A stretch of 64,000 nt of DNA from Bimuria novae-zelandiae CBS 107.79 (GCA_010015655.1 ML976673.1:884869-948868); one strand, 5' to 3'; shown: positions 22,398 through 33,690, counted from the stretch's first letter. Notes: a model not told the origin generated them from the sequence alone. Program-made: numbers and translations.

Positions 22398-23269
22398 ATG
22401 TTCGATTGTGAGGTGTGTAACCGCGAGTTCATCAACTTCAATGCTGCCTGTCAGCACATGAATGCGCTGGGCCATTGGGGCTGCGAGGGATGCTCGGTCG
22501 AGTTCTGGAGTCAGAATGATGCAGAAGACCACATGGACGACTACGGCCATAGACGTCCACGCTTCGAATGTGAGGCCTGCGACGCTACCTTTGAGACCTT
22601 CCAGGCGGCCAGATACCACATGGACGCCAATAATCACTGGCGCAATCACTGGTGCCGCAGCTGCAAGCGAGGATTCCAGAACGAGAACAACCTGCGGATG
22701 GTAAGCAAACAATGCAGTAACTTGGCGCGAGCCAGAGAGGCTGACAAGAGCACCTATAGCACCTCAACTCGAAAGTCCACAAAGGTGACGGCCTGGGCTG
22801 CCCGTTCTGCCGCCGCGCCTTCACAACCGCGACCGGCATCGCCCACCACCTCGAGACCGGCTCGTGTCCCAACGCTCGCAACATCGACCATGCAAGCATA
22901 CTCCGGGAGCTCCGACGCCGCGACCCGCACCACGTCATCACCAAGAAGCTGCTCACCCACCCGTCCTCAACCCCGACCGATACAACCGTCACACCCGAAT
23001 GCTGGAATGGCTACGGCTACGAGTGCTACATCTGCCACAGCGAGTTCACAACACTGCGGGGCCTGCATCAGCACGTGAACAGTGCCGTGCATAGGCAGAA
23101 AGTATATCACTGCCCAGGACGCACTTGCCACAAGGAATTTACCTCACTTGCAGGCTTGTTCAATCATCTTGAGAGCGAGACGTGTGGAACAGTGAGATTC
23201 GACACGGTACAGCGGAATGTTGGCCACTTTTTGAATGGCAGGAGCGACAATGCCATCGGTTTCTATTGA
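22398..23269 (+). CDS. C2H2 zinc-finger protein
   Basis: Two exons, 22398-22700 and 22760-23269, with a 59-bp intron (GTAAGC...TATAG) that restores frame, giving 270 aa. There are at least five finger-like units. Three near the N terminus have the form CxxCx12Hx4-5H (CEVCNREFINFNAACQHMNALGH; a second at about residue 30; CEACDATFETFQAARYHMDANNH). A C-x2-C unit spans the intron (CRSCKRGF|HLNSKVH), and C-terminal units include CYICHSEFTTLRGLHQHV. Long H-H spacing is typical of a fungal family of C2H2 proteins with few characterised members. Nucleic-acid binding is likely, target unknown. It lies directly downstream of the right edge of the 19-kb element. Confidence 0.88.
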
Positions 23270-23714
23270 TAGATGGTGTGACTGCACTCGCTGCACGAGC
23301 CGAGCATTGCACCGAATACTAATGAGTAAGCTGGCACAGCAGTCTTGCAGCTGCAAGAACACAGGGCTTCGAGGACTCACCCGAAACTCTTCAAGGCCGC
23401 AAAGAGGATCGACAGCGAAGGTCGAAGGGCTAGCACGGAGGAATGGCCATGAAGAGATATATCCAGCAGAGCTCAACCCGGACGACATATTCGAATTGCT
23501 TTTCAAAAGCTTATCTGCTCTCAACGTTAAAGTCTATAGCGCAATGTCTACATCCTACGAAGAATACACAGCACTGCTCCCTGTTAAAGATAATTCAATC
23601 TCGTAGCTTCAGTAACGACCGCTCCCTTCTTCTACAGCCCTCACAACCTCCTCCTTCGCCTAACGTCCTCTCAAAACCCACCTATCTCACCCTTCCTGCG
23701 ATCCCACCTCTACA
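23270..23714. other. spacer between convergent genes
   Basis: Contains only short frames that look spurious. No gene or RNA recognised. Confidence 0.6.
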
Positions 23715-24051
23715 CTACCACACACACTCAAACGGATTACAATGATGCCCGCACTTGCACCTATGAACATCTATCTCGTGTCAGCTCTGCATTCTTCTCA
23801 TCCCCCCTCCCCGACTTACCAGTCTTGCACATCCCATACCCATCCGTGCCCTTACAGCACTCGGCCACGCTCTTCTTGCACGAAAACTCTTTTCCGCAAT
23901 CGCACTTGCGCTTTTGCAGTTCGGCATGCTCAGAAGAGGAGAGTATAGTGGAGGGGGAGGGGAAGCGTGCGATGATGTCGCCGGACGGCGTAGCTGCTGC
24001 GGTGGCGGTCACGGCTGCGAGGAAGATGGTGAAGAGGGTGTGGAGCTGCAT
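23715..24051 (-). CDS. small secreted cysteine-rich protein
   Basis: ATG 24051 begins with a clear signal peptide (MQLHTLFTIFLAAVTATAA). A possible Kex2 site (LQKR, near residue 48) precedes a cysteine-dense region. I favour an intron at 23771-23819 (GTAAGT donor, GCTGAC branch, ATAG acceptor, 49 bp), giving 95 aa with ten cysteines (CDC, C, CC, C in exon 1; RC, KC, HHC, EC in exon 2). Reading through instead gives 96 aa ending at 23761 with seven cysteines. Small size, secretion signal, propeptide-like segment and paired cysteines are features of fungal effectors or antimicrobial-type proteins. I recognise no family, so a role outside the cell is all that can be inferred. Confidence 0.72.
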
Positions 24052-25164
24052 TTCGGCTTTGAGAGGTAAAAAACAACGTGCTTTAAGGCGATGGTAGAAT
24101 TGATGGTTGGAGGTGGAAGTGTTGGGCTGGGTTGTAAGATGGGTGAAGATGGAGGGATTTTATGTACACTTGGAGTGGTTCAGGCGTCCAAGTGATATAG
24201 TAACTTTCTCTACGGGGTTACACAATTGACAAGCGTCGTCAATTTCTTACTGCCTCACCGAACGCCCAGCGTTGCATAGCACAGCGTTACAATATCCACG
24301 GCCAATCCAAAATAATCCGCGTAAAGCGTATACCACCTCGTGCGTCCCAGCCCACTCCCTCTTCCGGATTGAATCTACAATCGCTATCTAATTAACTAAC
24401 TCACACCCACACACACACAAACATTCGCATGAGGTAAGCTTCAGGCCCCCAAGTGCAACCTCACACCGGCTCTTTGTGACACACACAGCACTACGCGAAA
24501 AAAAAAACTTCACATCCGTACTACGGGAAGAGAATACCTTGGTACGCCGGGCAGGCGTGCTGTTCAGAGATCAGCGTCAACTTACCTCTGGTATTCACTG
24601 TGTAACTGCCAGCGTACGCCTGGCCTTTTAGAGCTGGTTTCTCCACACTTATCCGAGAAACGGCAGATAGCAGTGTCCGCCTTTTCCCACAGATGTGGTG
24701 CGGCATGGGGACGAGCTGATATGTGAGTGCGTGCGAGGTTAGCCTCACGAGGGTAGGTGACCCACGACAAGTGAAAGGTTCACCCATGTCATCGCAGGAT
24801 AGGCTATCCAGGTACTAATCTAACTTCGTAAAGGATGCAGAGGCACCTCGGACACCACTTCGCACCTGTGCGTTGTACTGGTGAAGTGATCTCTCTGTTT
24901 TCGAGCTTGGTGGCCGAAGCGGCGTACGTTGCATGTAGCCCTCACTGCCAGTCACGGTGTTACTTTACCAGTACTCATTTTCATTCGTATTACGGATTCA
25001 ATGGAAAATCCATGCATTTCATCAAGGCTTCATTCGCCTGCAATATCCAACGCCGCAGTCCGCAGCGAATCCATCGTAGCAAATCATGGATTTATGCTTA
25101 TGCGAGTATACACTCCCGAAAGCCATGTAAGACACCTTTGTCCACCCATTTCCACTCCAAAGTC
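24052..25164. other. intergenic region, no gene recognised
   Basis: Over 1.1 kb of non-RIPed DNA between two reverse-strand genes that encode secreted proteins. A stretch at 24545-24790 (-) can be read with a consensus donor (CCAGAG|GTAAG), but no convincing product results. Confidence 0.55.
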
Positions 25165-26998
25165 CTAGATGAGGAGAGCAATAAGGACGAGCGAGAGAAG
25201 CGCAACGAAGGCAAGCTTCATTTGCACGTTCGCAGCATCATTCGTGTGCACAGGCGAGTGAGTCATACCCGGATGGGACGAAGTAGCGTTAGTGTGCACA
25301 TGCATCTTGGTCGCAGTGACAGTCGAGTTGCCGCCTTGCAACACCGCGGTGGTTGTGGTGTGGACCATGCTGATTGATTCTGCGAGCTTGTCCTGGACTT
25401 CACGCGCGGCAAGGGAAGCAGTGGCGTACGGCGAGGAGGAGAAAAAGGTACCGTCCGTCAGGACCGAGGTCGCATTGACTGTCGGCAGCCCAGGCACAAC
25501 AGTGAGAAATGTCTCCAAATCAGTCAGAGAGGTGGATGCCGCGGGCGCGTCGGTTGTCCCAGTTTCCTCGCCGAAAATGGAAGAGAAAAGCTCCGAGTCG
25601 GGCGGCAGAGAGATGAAGTCGGTGGGCTGGTTGGACTCAATGGTACCATAGGTAGGGAAAACCTCCATATCAGTGAGAGTGGTGCTGACAGTAGACTGAC
25701 TGGGAGGGCCAGAGTGTCCAACAGGGGACATAATGTTAGTTGAGGTAGTCGCCGGCGTAGTGACCGTGCCAAATGTCAGATTGAAGAAAGCCGATGACTC
25801 CACGACAGTGATCTGCGCCGTGATGGCCGTGGAAGTCAAAGCCGGCGTGGACTTCGTCAGGGTGGAGATGGAGGACCAGCCAGGAGTCGGGGTGGGTGTA
25901 GAAGTGCCTGATGATGGTGTGGGTGCTGAACCCGTGCCAGATGATGGTGTGAGTACCCAGCCCGTGCCTGATGACGGCGTAGGCGCGACGACCACATCCG
26001 CGACCGTAGAGTTTAGCCAGATCCCAGAAGATGCTGACGGACGGAGAGGTAGATGTCCGGAAACGGTCTCAGAGGTGGCTGCCGAGGGAAGGGCAGTCCA
26101 GGTCCAGGTCGATGCATTGACATTCGGGACGAGCGATCCGGAAACAGTGAGCTTGGAAAATATAAGCACAGACGTGGACACTTCCAGACTAATCTGCGTG
26201 GACGCAGCTGGTTCTATGTAACCTGGAACGCTGATGATGCTGTTTAAGTTAGCACCTAGGTTCGTAGAGCGAAGTGTACGACAACGCCAGGTCAGGAGTC
26301 TCGGTACCGTGTCCCTGAGGTAAGCCATGCAACGGCCGATGTACCAGAAACTTTGACCTAGCGCTATTGACATGATCTGAATAGGTTGACTTACACTTCA
26401 CTAGGGCCGACGACAGAAGAAGAGAGCGAAGACGCCTCGACACCGGAAACAGTTGAGTACTTGCTCATGATTGTTTTGGTGATGTAGAGGGTGGACTTGC
26501 TGTTGTCCGTCATCGTCATTGTCTTGTCATCCTCACCAGGCCTAACTCTATTAGTGTTCGCTCAGCGTCATGGTTATCAAGCTGGCACTTACAGCGAGGT
26601 TGCTCCGACCGTCGGCGGAGGAGTTGACTCGACTAGCGGCGCGGAAGTTGCACCGACGGCCGGCTTGCTCTCGCCCTCATGAACAGTGACCCAAACGGTC
26701 TGCGTCACCAGAACAGCCGTCACCTGTACCGTCTCACTCTCCGGACACAGGTACGTCAGTTGCGTGGTCTTGCCCTTGATGACCGCATCGTCAGTGCACA
26801 GCTTAGGCAAGCCCAAACAGACGCCTCCGACGATGATAGGAGCAGGAGTGACCTCCGGACCGCGAGTGATGCCCGTGCCATTGGCGTGGCTGTTGGCGAG
26901 TGTGGCAGCAGCTACCGAGGTCAGTCTAGTATCTCATCGCAGCCGTGAGAGTACCTACCTGCAACCACTGCGAAGAAGGCGGCGCGAGCGAACATCAT
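25165..26998 (-). CDS. mucin-like Ser/Thr-rich cell-surface protein, probably GPI-anchored
   Basis: Four exons: 26998-26959, 26911-26593, 26547-26395 and 26239-25165. The introns (47, 45, 155 bp) have GTAGGT/GTAAGT donors and in-phase joins, giving 528 aa. The N terminus (MMFARAAFFAVVAAATLANS) is a signal peptide. A Cys-containing segment follows at about residues 40-75, and then a long Ser/Thr/Pro-rich stretch with three 10-residue repeats ending PTPSSGT (25904-25993). The C terminus has a possible omega site (NDAA) and a hydrophobic tail (KLAFVALLSLVLIALLI), as in GPI-anchored wall proteins. The choice of the third acceptor (AACAG at 26240) is supported by branch site and phase. A role in the cell wall or adhesion is inferred from composition only. 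Alternative acceptor for exon 3 at 26542 would drop two codons. Confidence 0.82.
25904..25993 (-). repeat. three 30-bp coding tandem repeats
   Basis: Units of 30 bp encode a 10-residue repeat ending TPSSGT in the mucin-like protein. Such arrays often vary in copy number between strains. Confidence 0.85.
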
Positions 26999-27807
26999 GA
27001 CCGATGTCTCCGAGCGAGATCTGTCCGGTTAGCCCCGTTCTCTTGATCCTCCACTATGTCGTCCGTCGACAATCGCCCGAGTACCGTAACACAAAAAGAA
27101 AACCCCTCTGCCTAAGATCCAACACCCAGTCTTAAAGAAAGGCCCGAAGTAACACCCAACAGATCCGCACGCGCGCGCAAAAGTCAGTATACTTACAGAT
27201 AAAAGAATGACCGTGTTGAGGAGTCTCTTCCGAGTATCGAGGAAAGAGATTGTGTGAGTCGGTAGAGAGAGAGGCGGGAGTGAGTGAGAGACGAGTCTAT
27301 ATAGTAACAGTGTCGACGGGCAGCAAACGCTAGTATGGTCTTGGCGTCGTCACGGGCTACGCGCAACGACGCGCTGTCAGTGAGAGTGAGGGGAAACGGG
27401 CCGTATCGTGGTAAAGTGACACTGTGACTACACGCGGCGGCGGCTGGGGTGCCAACGAGGCAGGTTGAGTATCATTGGCCGCTGCGTTTGTAGCACCAGC
27501 TACCGCCAGGGGAAGGAGCATTTGAATGTTCTGCCAGCACAGATACAGAGTTGATTTTGAGGCCCTAGGATAGCCTAAGTCCATTCTCGAGAATCTGGAA
27601 TCGAGGAGCGTCGCCGACAACTATGAACGGTCAGCAGAGTGCCGCATAGCATGCCGTACTCGAGCCCAAAGATCCGCTCTTGCTTTAGAATAATGACAAT
27701 CTTCCGGACTTGGACTTAGGAAATTAAGCGATAAAAAACATGAACCAGAGGAAATATAGATATGATGTACAGCTGACTATTCAAGGAAAGCAACCCATAC
27801 CTCACCC
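26999..27807. other. upstream region of the mucin-like gene and downstream region of the next gene
   Basis: Contains a GA-rich tract (about 27235-27300, with TATATAG) compatible with a promoter or 5' UTR. No gene recognised. Confidence 0.5.
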
Positions 27808-28605
27808 CTAATCCCCATACAACTCCATTAAATGATTCAGCATCTTCCGCTGCAGCTCAAGCAGCTCCATCTTCGTAACCTTCTTCGCCCCAGGTCCGCC
27901 CTTAACCTCGAACTCACCACCCTCCGACCGCATCAGATCCGGCCTCGTCCCAAAGAACGGCACACCCAAGCCCTTCAAAGACGCCGTCTGCGCCTCCACC
28001 ATACTCTGGCAAGCCCGATACACCTTCTTGTCATACTGCACCAGCTCTTCCTTCTCCACCTCGTCCGTCCTCAGCGGCGTAATGTGCTCGCTCATCCCAG
28101 GCAGCGACAGCAGCGCGAGATTCTCCTGTTCGTTCTCGCGCTTGGCGACCTGCTCGGTGATGAGGCGCTGGCGTCCGGACTCCCAGTCTTTGACGTTGCG
28201 CGCTTGGTCGGCTATCAATTTCTGGATCGCTGGGACGAAAGCTGGGTTTTGTGTTGCGGTTTTGTTGACGCAGCGGAGGCCGTGCTTCCATTCTGTGATG
28301 GTCGCAGGGTCGATGGCTGGGGTGGTGGTGCGGCTTTGGAGAGCTTGTTGCTGGGTTTGTGGACGACTGGGGATGGTAGGCCGGCCGGTGAGTCGGGGGT
28401 CGTGGGCTTGCCCCTGTTGGTATGGAAAGCCAGATTGCGGAATATACTGTGAAGTTGGAAATCCATCTGTTTGAGCAGGATTTTGGCTTGGGGCGTGGAA
28501 TTGTTGCTGAGCTGGCACCGGAGGCGTTGTAGTCTGCGGTAGATTCGCCAGCGTCGCCAAAATCTGCTCCAGGTTGAGCTCCGCAGGGTTGCCGCTTTCC
28601 GCCAT
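27808..28605 (-). CDS. DUF2458-like fungal protein
   Basis: Single exon, 265 aa, ATG at 28605. The first ~100 residues are low-complexity and rich in Gln, Pro and Ser. Residues about 105-265 form a helical domain with EWKHGLRCVNK, NVKDWESGRQRLI, a middle helix and a C-terminal ELLELQRKMLNHLMELYGD. The WESGR-type motif and overall architecture resemble the fungal DUF2458 family, from memory and without alignment. No known biochemical function. No signal peptide or membrane segment. It shares a 412-bp divergent promoter region with the COX14-like gene. Confidence 0.8.
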   Translation of the reverse strand: MAESGNPAELNLEQILATLANLPQTTTPPVPAQQQFHAPSQNPAQTDGFPTSQYIPQSGFPYQQGQAHDPRLTGRPTIPSRPQTQQQALQSRTTTPAIDPATITEWKHGLRCVNKTATQNPAFVPAIQKLIADQARNVKDWESGRQRLITEQVAKRENEQENLALLSLPGMSEHITPLRTDEVEKEELVQYDKKVYRACQSMVEAQTASLKGLGVPFFGTRPDLMRSEGGEFEVKGGPGAKKVTKMELLELQRKMLNHLMELYGD

Positions 28606-29017
28606 CTTGACCTAAGATGCAACGAGGGATTGAGGCGAGTACAATAGACGTTTCAGGCAGAACTCAGTGAATGGTTAACACGGCGGCGGAAAGAGCGTTT
28701 GGAGGCTGTGGTGACAAACATCGCGCGCTGTGTCCACCAAATTGAACTTTGATCAAGCCGCGGCAGAGCCAGAATCTACTCTCGCAATCACCATTTCAAC
28801 CTTCGTGCATATTAAAAGCCGGTCACCTTGTGTTCAAAGCATTTGCGGATGCAATTCAACTGCTGAAAATGAAAGATGTTGCATCACGGCACAAAGTACC
28901 GCCGACGCCCGACGGGTTCCCCATCTCTGGGACTAACTTTTGCCGCATCGTTCGACTCCTCATTCGACGCATCCCTAGCCTCCGCCTCCCCAATCCCCTG
29001 CGTTCCCTCTCTCCAAC
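28606..29017. promoter_or_regulatory. divergent promoter region
   Basis: 412 bp between the start codons of two oppositely oriented genes. It must hold both promoters. I see no motif that I would call with confidence. Confidence 0.55.
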
Positions 29018-29891
29018 ATGTCGAAGTCACCGCGGGACTCGACGCGCTTCACAGCGACGGGAGTATGGGCCCACACGAAGCCCGGCGGTCGCGCAACGAC
29101 GCTGCAATTCGCCGATCCCGCGCCCAAGAACGAGACGCCCCAGCAGAAGGTTAAGCGATTGAGAGAAGCGGCGAACCGGGCGAAGCTGGCGCAGGTCACC
29201 AAGTGGGATTACATGTATTTGTATGGCAGGATGGCTGCGGATGCGGCGCATAGGTTTACGGTTTATGGCATTATTTTTGCGACTGGTATGGCATCACAAT
29301 CTTGAACCTCTGATCGGAAGGGTCAATTGCTTTGACTTGTGTTACATGTGCTAATTGAGGTCAGGTTGCATTGGTGTCCTCGCCGTCTTCTCGATAGGAG
29401 ACATGGTCGTCTACAACCGTCGGAAACGCGCCATCTTCTTCGAGGACCAGGAACGCGAACAAGCCAAGATCCTTGCCCTCGCCCGAGACGCCGTAGCATT
29501 GGGTACCGCTTCCGCCGCGCAGGCTGCCCTCGTAGAAGGAATTGCAGAGGAAGAGCGATTGATGGAGCTCAAGAAGGCTGAGAGGAAGCTGCCCTCGCGG
29601 ATGCTATGGTGGTTGCACGGTGACTGGAACGAGGACAAGGCATTGAAGGAGCAGCGGAGGCTGGCTGTTGAGGACTTCCAGAAGAAAGAAGCGGCTGCGG
29701 CGAACCAGGGCGGAAGCGTCACGCAGGCAGTGCAAGCAGCGCAGCAACAGAGATTCAACGCATCGCAACCCACCGTTGGTGGACCTCTCGACGAGCAGGC
29801 TGCGAAGGCGACGGCATTCGCAGAGAACACGGCCAAGAGAGCAAGCAATGGATGGTTTGGATGGATCCTGGGCGGGTCGAAGAAGGAATAG
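29018..29891 (+). CDS. COX14-like cytochrome c oxidase assembly protein (mitochondrial inner membrane)
   Basis: Exons 29018-29285 and 29365-29891 (79-bp intron, GTATGG...TCAG), 264 aa. The N-terminal 60 residues are polar. The core is DAAHRFTVYGIIF...GCIGVLAVFSIGDMVVYNRRKR (about residues 73-107): one membrane helix after an HR(F/L)T motif and followed by a basic cluster, as in the short COX14-type assembly factors. The C-terminal 150 residues are Ala/Glu/Lys-rich and helical, ending in a Trp-rich GWFGWILGGSKKE. COX14-type proteins bind newly made Cox1 and guide complex IV assembly. The fungal long form is larger than the yeast 70-residue protein. The family assignment rests on the membrane core only. 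Confidence 0.72.
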
Positions 29892-30099
29892 AGAAGAGCA
29901 GGGAAACAACAGGGCTGCGACCCGTGTATCATATTGATCTCCCAGCTTGTACAACGCTGTGTCACTACTGTATTGCATCCTGGCGTTGGGAAGCTGTATT
30001 TGGGTGTAGATGGGGTATCTTGATGATTCGTGCCTATAATTCAGAAACATTCCGCGATATCCAAACTCCATGAACCAATTCCGACTCTATTGCGCCCCT

Positions 30100-30712
30100 T
30101 CATCGTTCGGATTGTACTGAGACTGGAATGTAGTTTCGTCGCTGGCGGGCTCTCTACGATATGATTAGCTCTTGCTAACCTGCACACACGTGTGTATGCC
30201 TGAGGCCTTCGTCCAGGCCAACATACCTCAGCCCACTGATCTATCCAAGGCCTCACCCCCGCATAGCTCAACAGTCCCACCGTCGCCAATATAAATATCC
30301 AAACGACCGCCTGATCCTTCGCGGAGTCCCTCTCTGTGCCTTATCAGCCTCGAACCCGTATCCACCACATCCAATATACGTACGGAAGCACGTTGTGAAT
30401 ACCGCGTCCTCCTTCACGCCCTTGCAGAACGAATACCCCAAGCAGAACTGGCGATTGCACTCATTACACGTCTTCTTGCTCGCACGTTCGCGCAGATCCG
30501 GCGCCGGCTTCTGCGAGGTCGCCGGGGCATCGAGGGCGATAATGGTGCTGTTACCGGCGCAGGTGCATTTGCAGAACGACGTCGGTGCTGTGAGGCGTCA
30601 GCGTGGTCTTCTCCTCCCATACCATTGAGAACATGTACATACTTTTAGCAAAAGCAAGAGAGCAGAGCGAGAGGAGGGCGAACAGCCACAGCCACGATGC
30701 GCGATTCCGCAT
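30100..30712 (-). CDS. small Cys-rich single-pass membrane protein, conserved in fungi, function unknown
   Basis: Four exons, 30712-30643, 30587-30384, 30333-30227 and 30153-30100, all with in-phase consensus introns (55, 50, 73 bp), giving 144 aa. Signal peptide MRNRASWLWLFALLSLCSLAFA. The luminal or outer domain has FCKCTCAGNSTIIAL and CNECNRQFCL, then FTTCFQRDSAKD, one membrane helix (VVWIFILATVGLLSYAGV) and a short basic tail (RARQRRNYIPV). An upstream in-frame ATG at 30736 would only lengthen the N terminus; I chose 30712 because it puts the signal peptide at the start. The order Cys pairs, FTTCFQRD, helix and RNYxPV tail recalls small fungal membrane proteins of unknown role. It is convergent with the COX14-like gene (208 bp apart). 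Confidence 0.83.
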
Positions 30713-31008
30713 GGTCGGGGTACGATATGATCTCATTCACATTGAGAATGCGTGGGTTGCGCGACGGGGAAGTTCGTTAGCGCGGTTCCGAACGCGCCCG
30801 GGGCTCTTGGACCCAGCCAGACGGCGCTAACTTTTGCGATGAATCCTTCGCGGGCAACGACCAACGCACGACGACGCCTTGCGCGGGTGTCTGTTCTTCT
30901 TACCCCTCACATATGAATATTTGCGCTTGAGAGGTCCCGCATATCAGTGTACCCGTTTCGAGAAGAAGATTGTGCTGTGTTGTACGGAACGCGCCGCGCC
31001 GCGCCTCG

Positions 31009-32835
31009 ATGCCCGCAATACCAGCGGCTACACCCGGCAAGAAGGCTGGAGCTCCCACGCAAGCCGTCCCAGCCGACGACGCGAATAGGACCGTCAGACT
31101 ACACATCACACCTTTCAACCCCGCGCTGCTGAAAGTCTACCTCCCGCCTTCAGTCCTTCCTGTCGCGAAGAATATCTCCTACCACGCCGTCGAGACCTTC
31201 CCCGAGAAAGGCTTCGGCTACGTCGAACTGCCCGTCATGGAAGCGCAGAAGCTCAAGAAGAAGCTCAATGGGTCGACGCTGAAGGGGTCGAAGGTTAAGA
31301 TCGAGGAGGCGAAGCCGGAGAAGAGGAAGTTGATGGAGGCGGAGAGAGCAGAAGCAGAGGAAGAGGAAGAGAGGCCGGCGAAGCGTGCGAAGAAGGACAG
31401 GAAGAAGAAGAAGAAGGAAGACGGTGTGCTGGAGGGAGTGGAGCTGCCTGGTGAGAGGAAAGTGAAACGTGGGTGGACCGAGGTGCCGGCAAAGGGCAAG
31501 AAGGATAAGAAAGAGAAAAAGGATAAGGAGAACGATAAGGACAAGAAGGCTAAACGGAAGGAGTCAAAGTATACCAAGGAGCCGGAAGTTCTGTTCAAGG
31601 CGAAGCTGACGCCTGTTGCGGCTACCGAGGTTGCGCGCAAGGACAAGAAAGAGAAGAAGAAGGAAAAGAAGAGGGCGCAGTCGAAGCAGGAGGTTATCGT
31701 GCACGAGTTTGAGAAGAACACCAAGACGCCGAGCTTTTTGAAGGCTACCAAGGTGGACACGGATAAGAAGCCGGCGTTGGATTATGTGAATGGCAGAGGC
31801 TGGGTGGACGAAGATGGCAATGTGGTGGAGGCTGAGACCGGTAAGGCGAAGAACAGGAGGGTTCTCGAGCTTGTTGAACCAGGTCCTGAAGAGCCTAAAT
31901 CCAAGTCCAAGAAGCATTCCTCCGCCACGCCGTCCCCGAAGGCATCTCCCGCACCGAAGTCGTCCAAGAAGGAAAAGAAGAAGGCTAAGAAAGTCACTCC
32001 GCCGCCAGAGTCCTCAGAATCGGAATCAGAGTCCGAAGAGTCCTCCGTCGTCTCCTCGTCCTCAGACTCGGATTCCGACGCCTCACCAGGTGGCTCCGAA
32101 CCTACCTCGCCCACTACCCCCGCCCCGGCCAAAGCTAAATCCAACACCCCCGAAATCGCCATAACCCCCTCCCACGCGAAAAAAGAAATCCACCCCCTCG
32201 AAGCGCTCTTCAAAAAGCCCAAACCCGCGCCCCTCCTAACACCCGGCTCAAACCCCACGTCCACGCCCGCGAAATCCCTTGCGCCGATAAACACGTCTTT
32301 CTCATTCTTCGACGGTGACGGCGATGTCGACATGGAAGAAGGAGCTGCAGAGGAGAATATAGGGGAGAGTGAGAGGGGTGTACCTTTCACGCCCCAAACC
32401 CAGCGCGACATCGAATTCCGCGGTCTCCGCAGTGCTGCGCCTACGCCTGACACGGCCGCTATCGGACGCCGGTTCTCATTTCCCTGGCGAAATAGTAGCC
32501 ACGAGTCTAATCCCGACGACTCCGCTGACGACGAGGAGGCGGAGAAGCAGTTGAGTAGTAATACGAAAGCAAACGCTGCTTCTGGTGCGCAGATGGCGCT
32601 ACCCGATGTGGTCGAGGAAGATGAAGAGGAGGTGCAGGGTGTGGTAGACGGTGATGGTGGGGAGGGAGAGAAGGAGGGGAAGGAGGAGGGGGAGGAGAGT
32701 GAATTTCAGAAATGGTTCTGGGAGAATCAGGGAGGGCTGAATAGGGCGTGGAAGAGGAGGAGGAAGGAGGCGGTTAAGGCGAAGAGGAGTGTGGAGAATA
32801 GGAGGGCGGTTGGGGGCGCGAGGAGGGGCGCGTAG
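31009..32835 (+). CDS. nuclear/nucleolar RRM-type protein with basic and acidic low-complexity regions
   Basis: The frame extends upstream to a TTG at 30970, but the first ATG is 31009 (MPAIPAATPGKKAG), giving 608 aa in one exon. Residues about 27-110 look like a divergent RRM (TVRLHITPFNPALLKVYLPP ... GFGYVELPVMEAQKLKKKLNG ... KGSKVKIEEAKP). Next come long Lys/Glu runs with several nuclear-localisation-like clusters, an Asp/Glu/Ser tract (about 330-375), and a conserved-looking C terminus with PLEALFKKP, FSFFDGD and EFQKWFWENQGGLNRAWKRRRKEA. This layout is found in fungal nucleolar proteins linked to ribosome biogenesis (Nop8/SRP40-like), but I cannot fix the orthologue. Predicted location is nuclear. 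Confidence 0.78.
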   Translation: MPAIPAATPGKKAGAPTQAVPADDANRTVRLHITPFNPALLKVYLPPSVLPVAKNISYHAVETFPEKGFGYVELPVMEAQKLKKKLNGSTLKGSKVKIEEAKPEKRKLMEAERAEAEEEEERPAKRAKKDRKKKKKEDGVLEGVELPGERKVKRGWTEVPAKGKKDKKEKKDKENDKDKKAKRKESKYTKEPEVLFKAKLTPVAATEVARKDKKEKKKEKKRAQSKQEVIVHEFEKNTKTPSFLKATKVDTDKKPALDYVNGRGWVDEDGNVVEAETGKAKNRRVLELVEPGPEEPKSKSKKHSSATPSPKASPAPKSSKKEKKKAKKVTPPPESSESESESEESSVVSSSSDSDSDASPGGSEPTSPTTPAPAKAKSNTPEIAITPSHAKKEIHPLEALFKKPKPAPLLTPGSNPTSTPAKSLAPINTSFSFFDGDGDVDMEEGAAEENIGESERGVPFTPQTQRDIEFRGLRSAAPTPDTAAIGRRFSFPWRNSSHESNPDDSADDEEAEKQLSSNTKANAASGAQMALPDVVEEDEEEVQGVVDGDGGEGEKEGKEEGEESEFQKWFWENQGGLNRAWKRRRKEAVKAKRSVENRRAVGGARRGA

Positions 32836-33690
32836 GCTGTAGTGTAGGGTCTAGAGATGCAGGTGTATTGATTGGTTTATGTGATTTTTGCGTTGATTTG
32901 TTTGTGAGTGCTTTTCGTGAGGTTGTTAGGGTGTGGTGTGGTGTGGTGGGAGGAAAGAGCGATAGAGGTCAGCGCAATTTGGTTAGAGCGAAGTATGAGG
33001 CTGAGAAGTATGCTGTGGCGTGATGGAAGTGATAGTGCAGGTCTGCGCGTGTAGGGCATCGCGTGCGCGGTCGGTGGTCTTCTGTTGGCTTGTACAACTG
33101 GTGCTGCCCGAGACGTTGTAGAGCACATGTGCGCTCTTGTGCCTTCCTTTCCGAAGGCCGATGTTCTGGAATCGAAGTTGTAAGCACGTATGGTTTTACG
33201 GCTGTGGGTGGGAAGCAATTAGGAAAATGGGGCGAGCGTAGTTCGTGAGAAGGTATGCGTGATTCGTAAGAAGCTATCTGGAGAGCTAACGTCCATGGCC
33301 AGCATGTTGATGTTTCCTTGAAGGAGGCGTGTTATATGATAGGCTCATGCTAGAGGTAGATTTGTGATGTCGCTCGTGTTCTGAGCTGTTTCTTTCGTGT
33401 GCTTACGCGAGGGGTGGGGATGTAGCTTGTCGTGGTGTTGCTGCGGGTGGGAGTGATGATCCTTGAAGGAACTCAGCGATTGTGATTATGTAGTTACATT
33501 ATCTAAGGAAAAACTCGAGAGAAGGGATTCGCTGAAAGCGTGAAGGCATTTTGGGCGCTAAGGTAGCAAAACACTAAAGAAATTCTCCCTGTGCGGACAT
33601 GTAGGCATTGAATAGCTGGTCGAACGACGCCTGCATGCACGTGTGCTCCTCCTTGACTTCTGTTGTTATTCGCTCCACAAGCGCTTCTAG
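32836..33690. other. intergenic region between convergent genes
   Basis: 855 bp of ordinary composition. No coding frame with support and no RNA gene recognised. Confidence 0.55.

Noticed and set aside
24521..24787. 88-codon reverse frame in the spacer downstream of the mucin-like gene
   Set aside because: Composition is not protein-like and no family is recognised; at most a fossil exon.
31218..32453. Long reverse-strand frames opposite the RRM-type gene
   Set aside because: They are mirror images of Lys/Glu- and Ser-rich coding sequence and have no independent motif.
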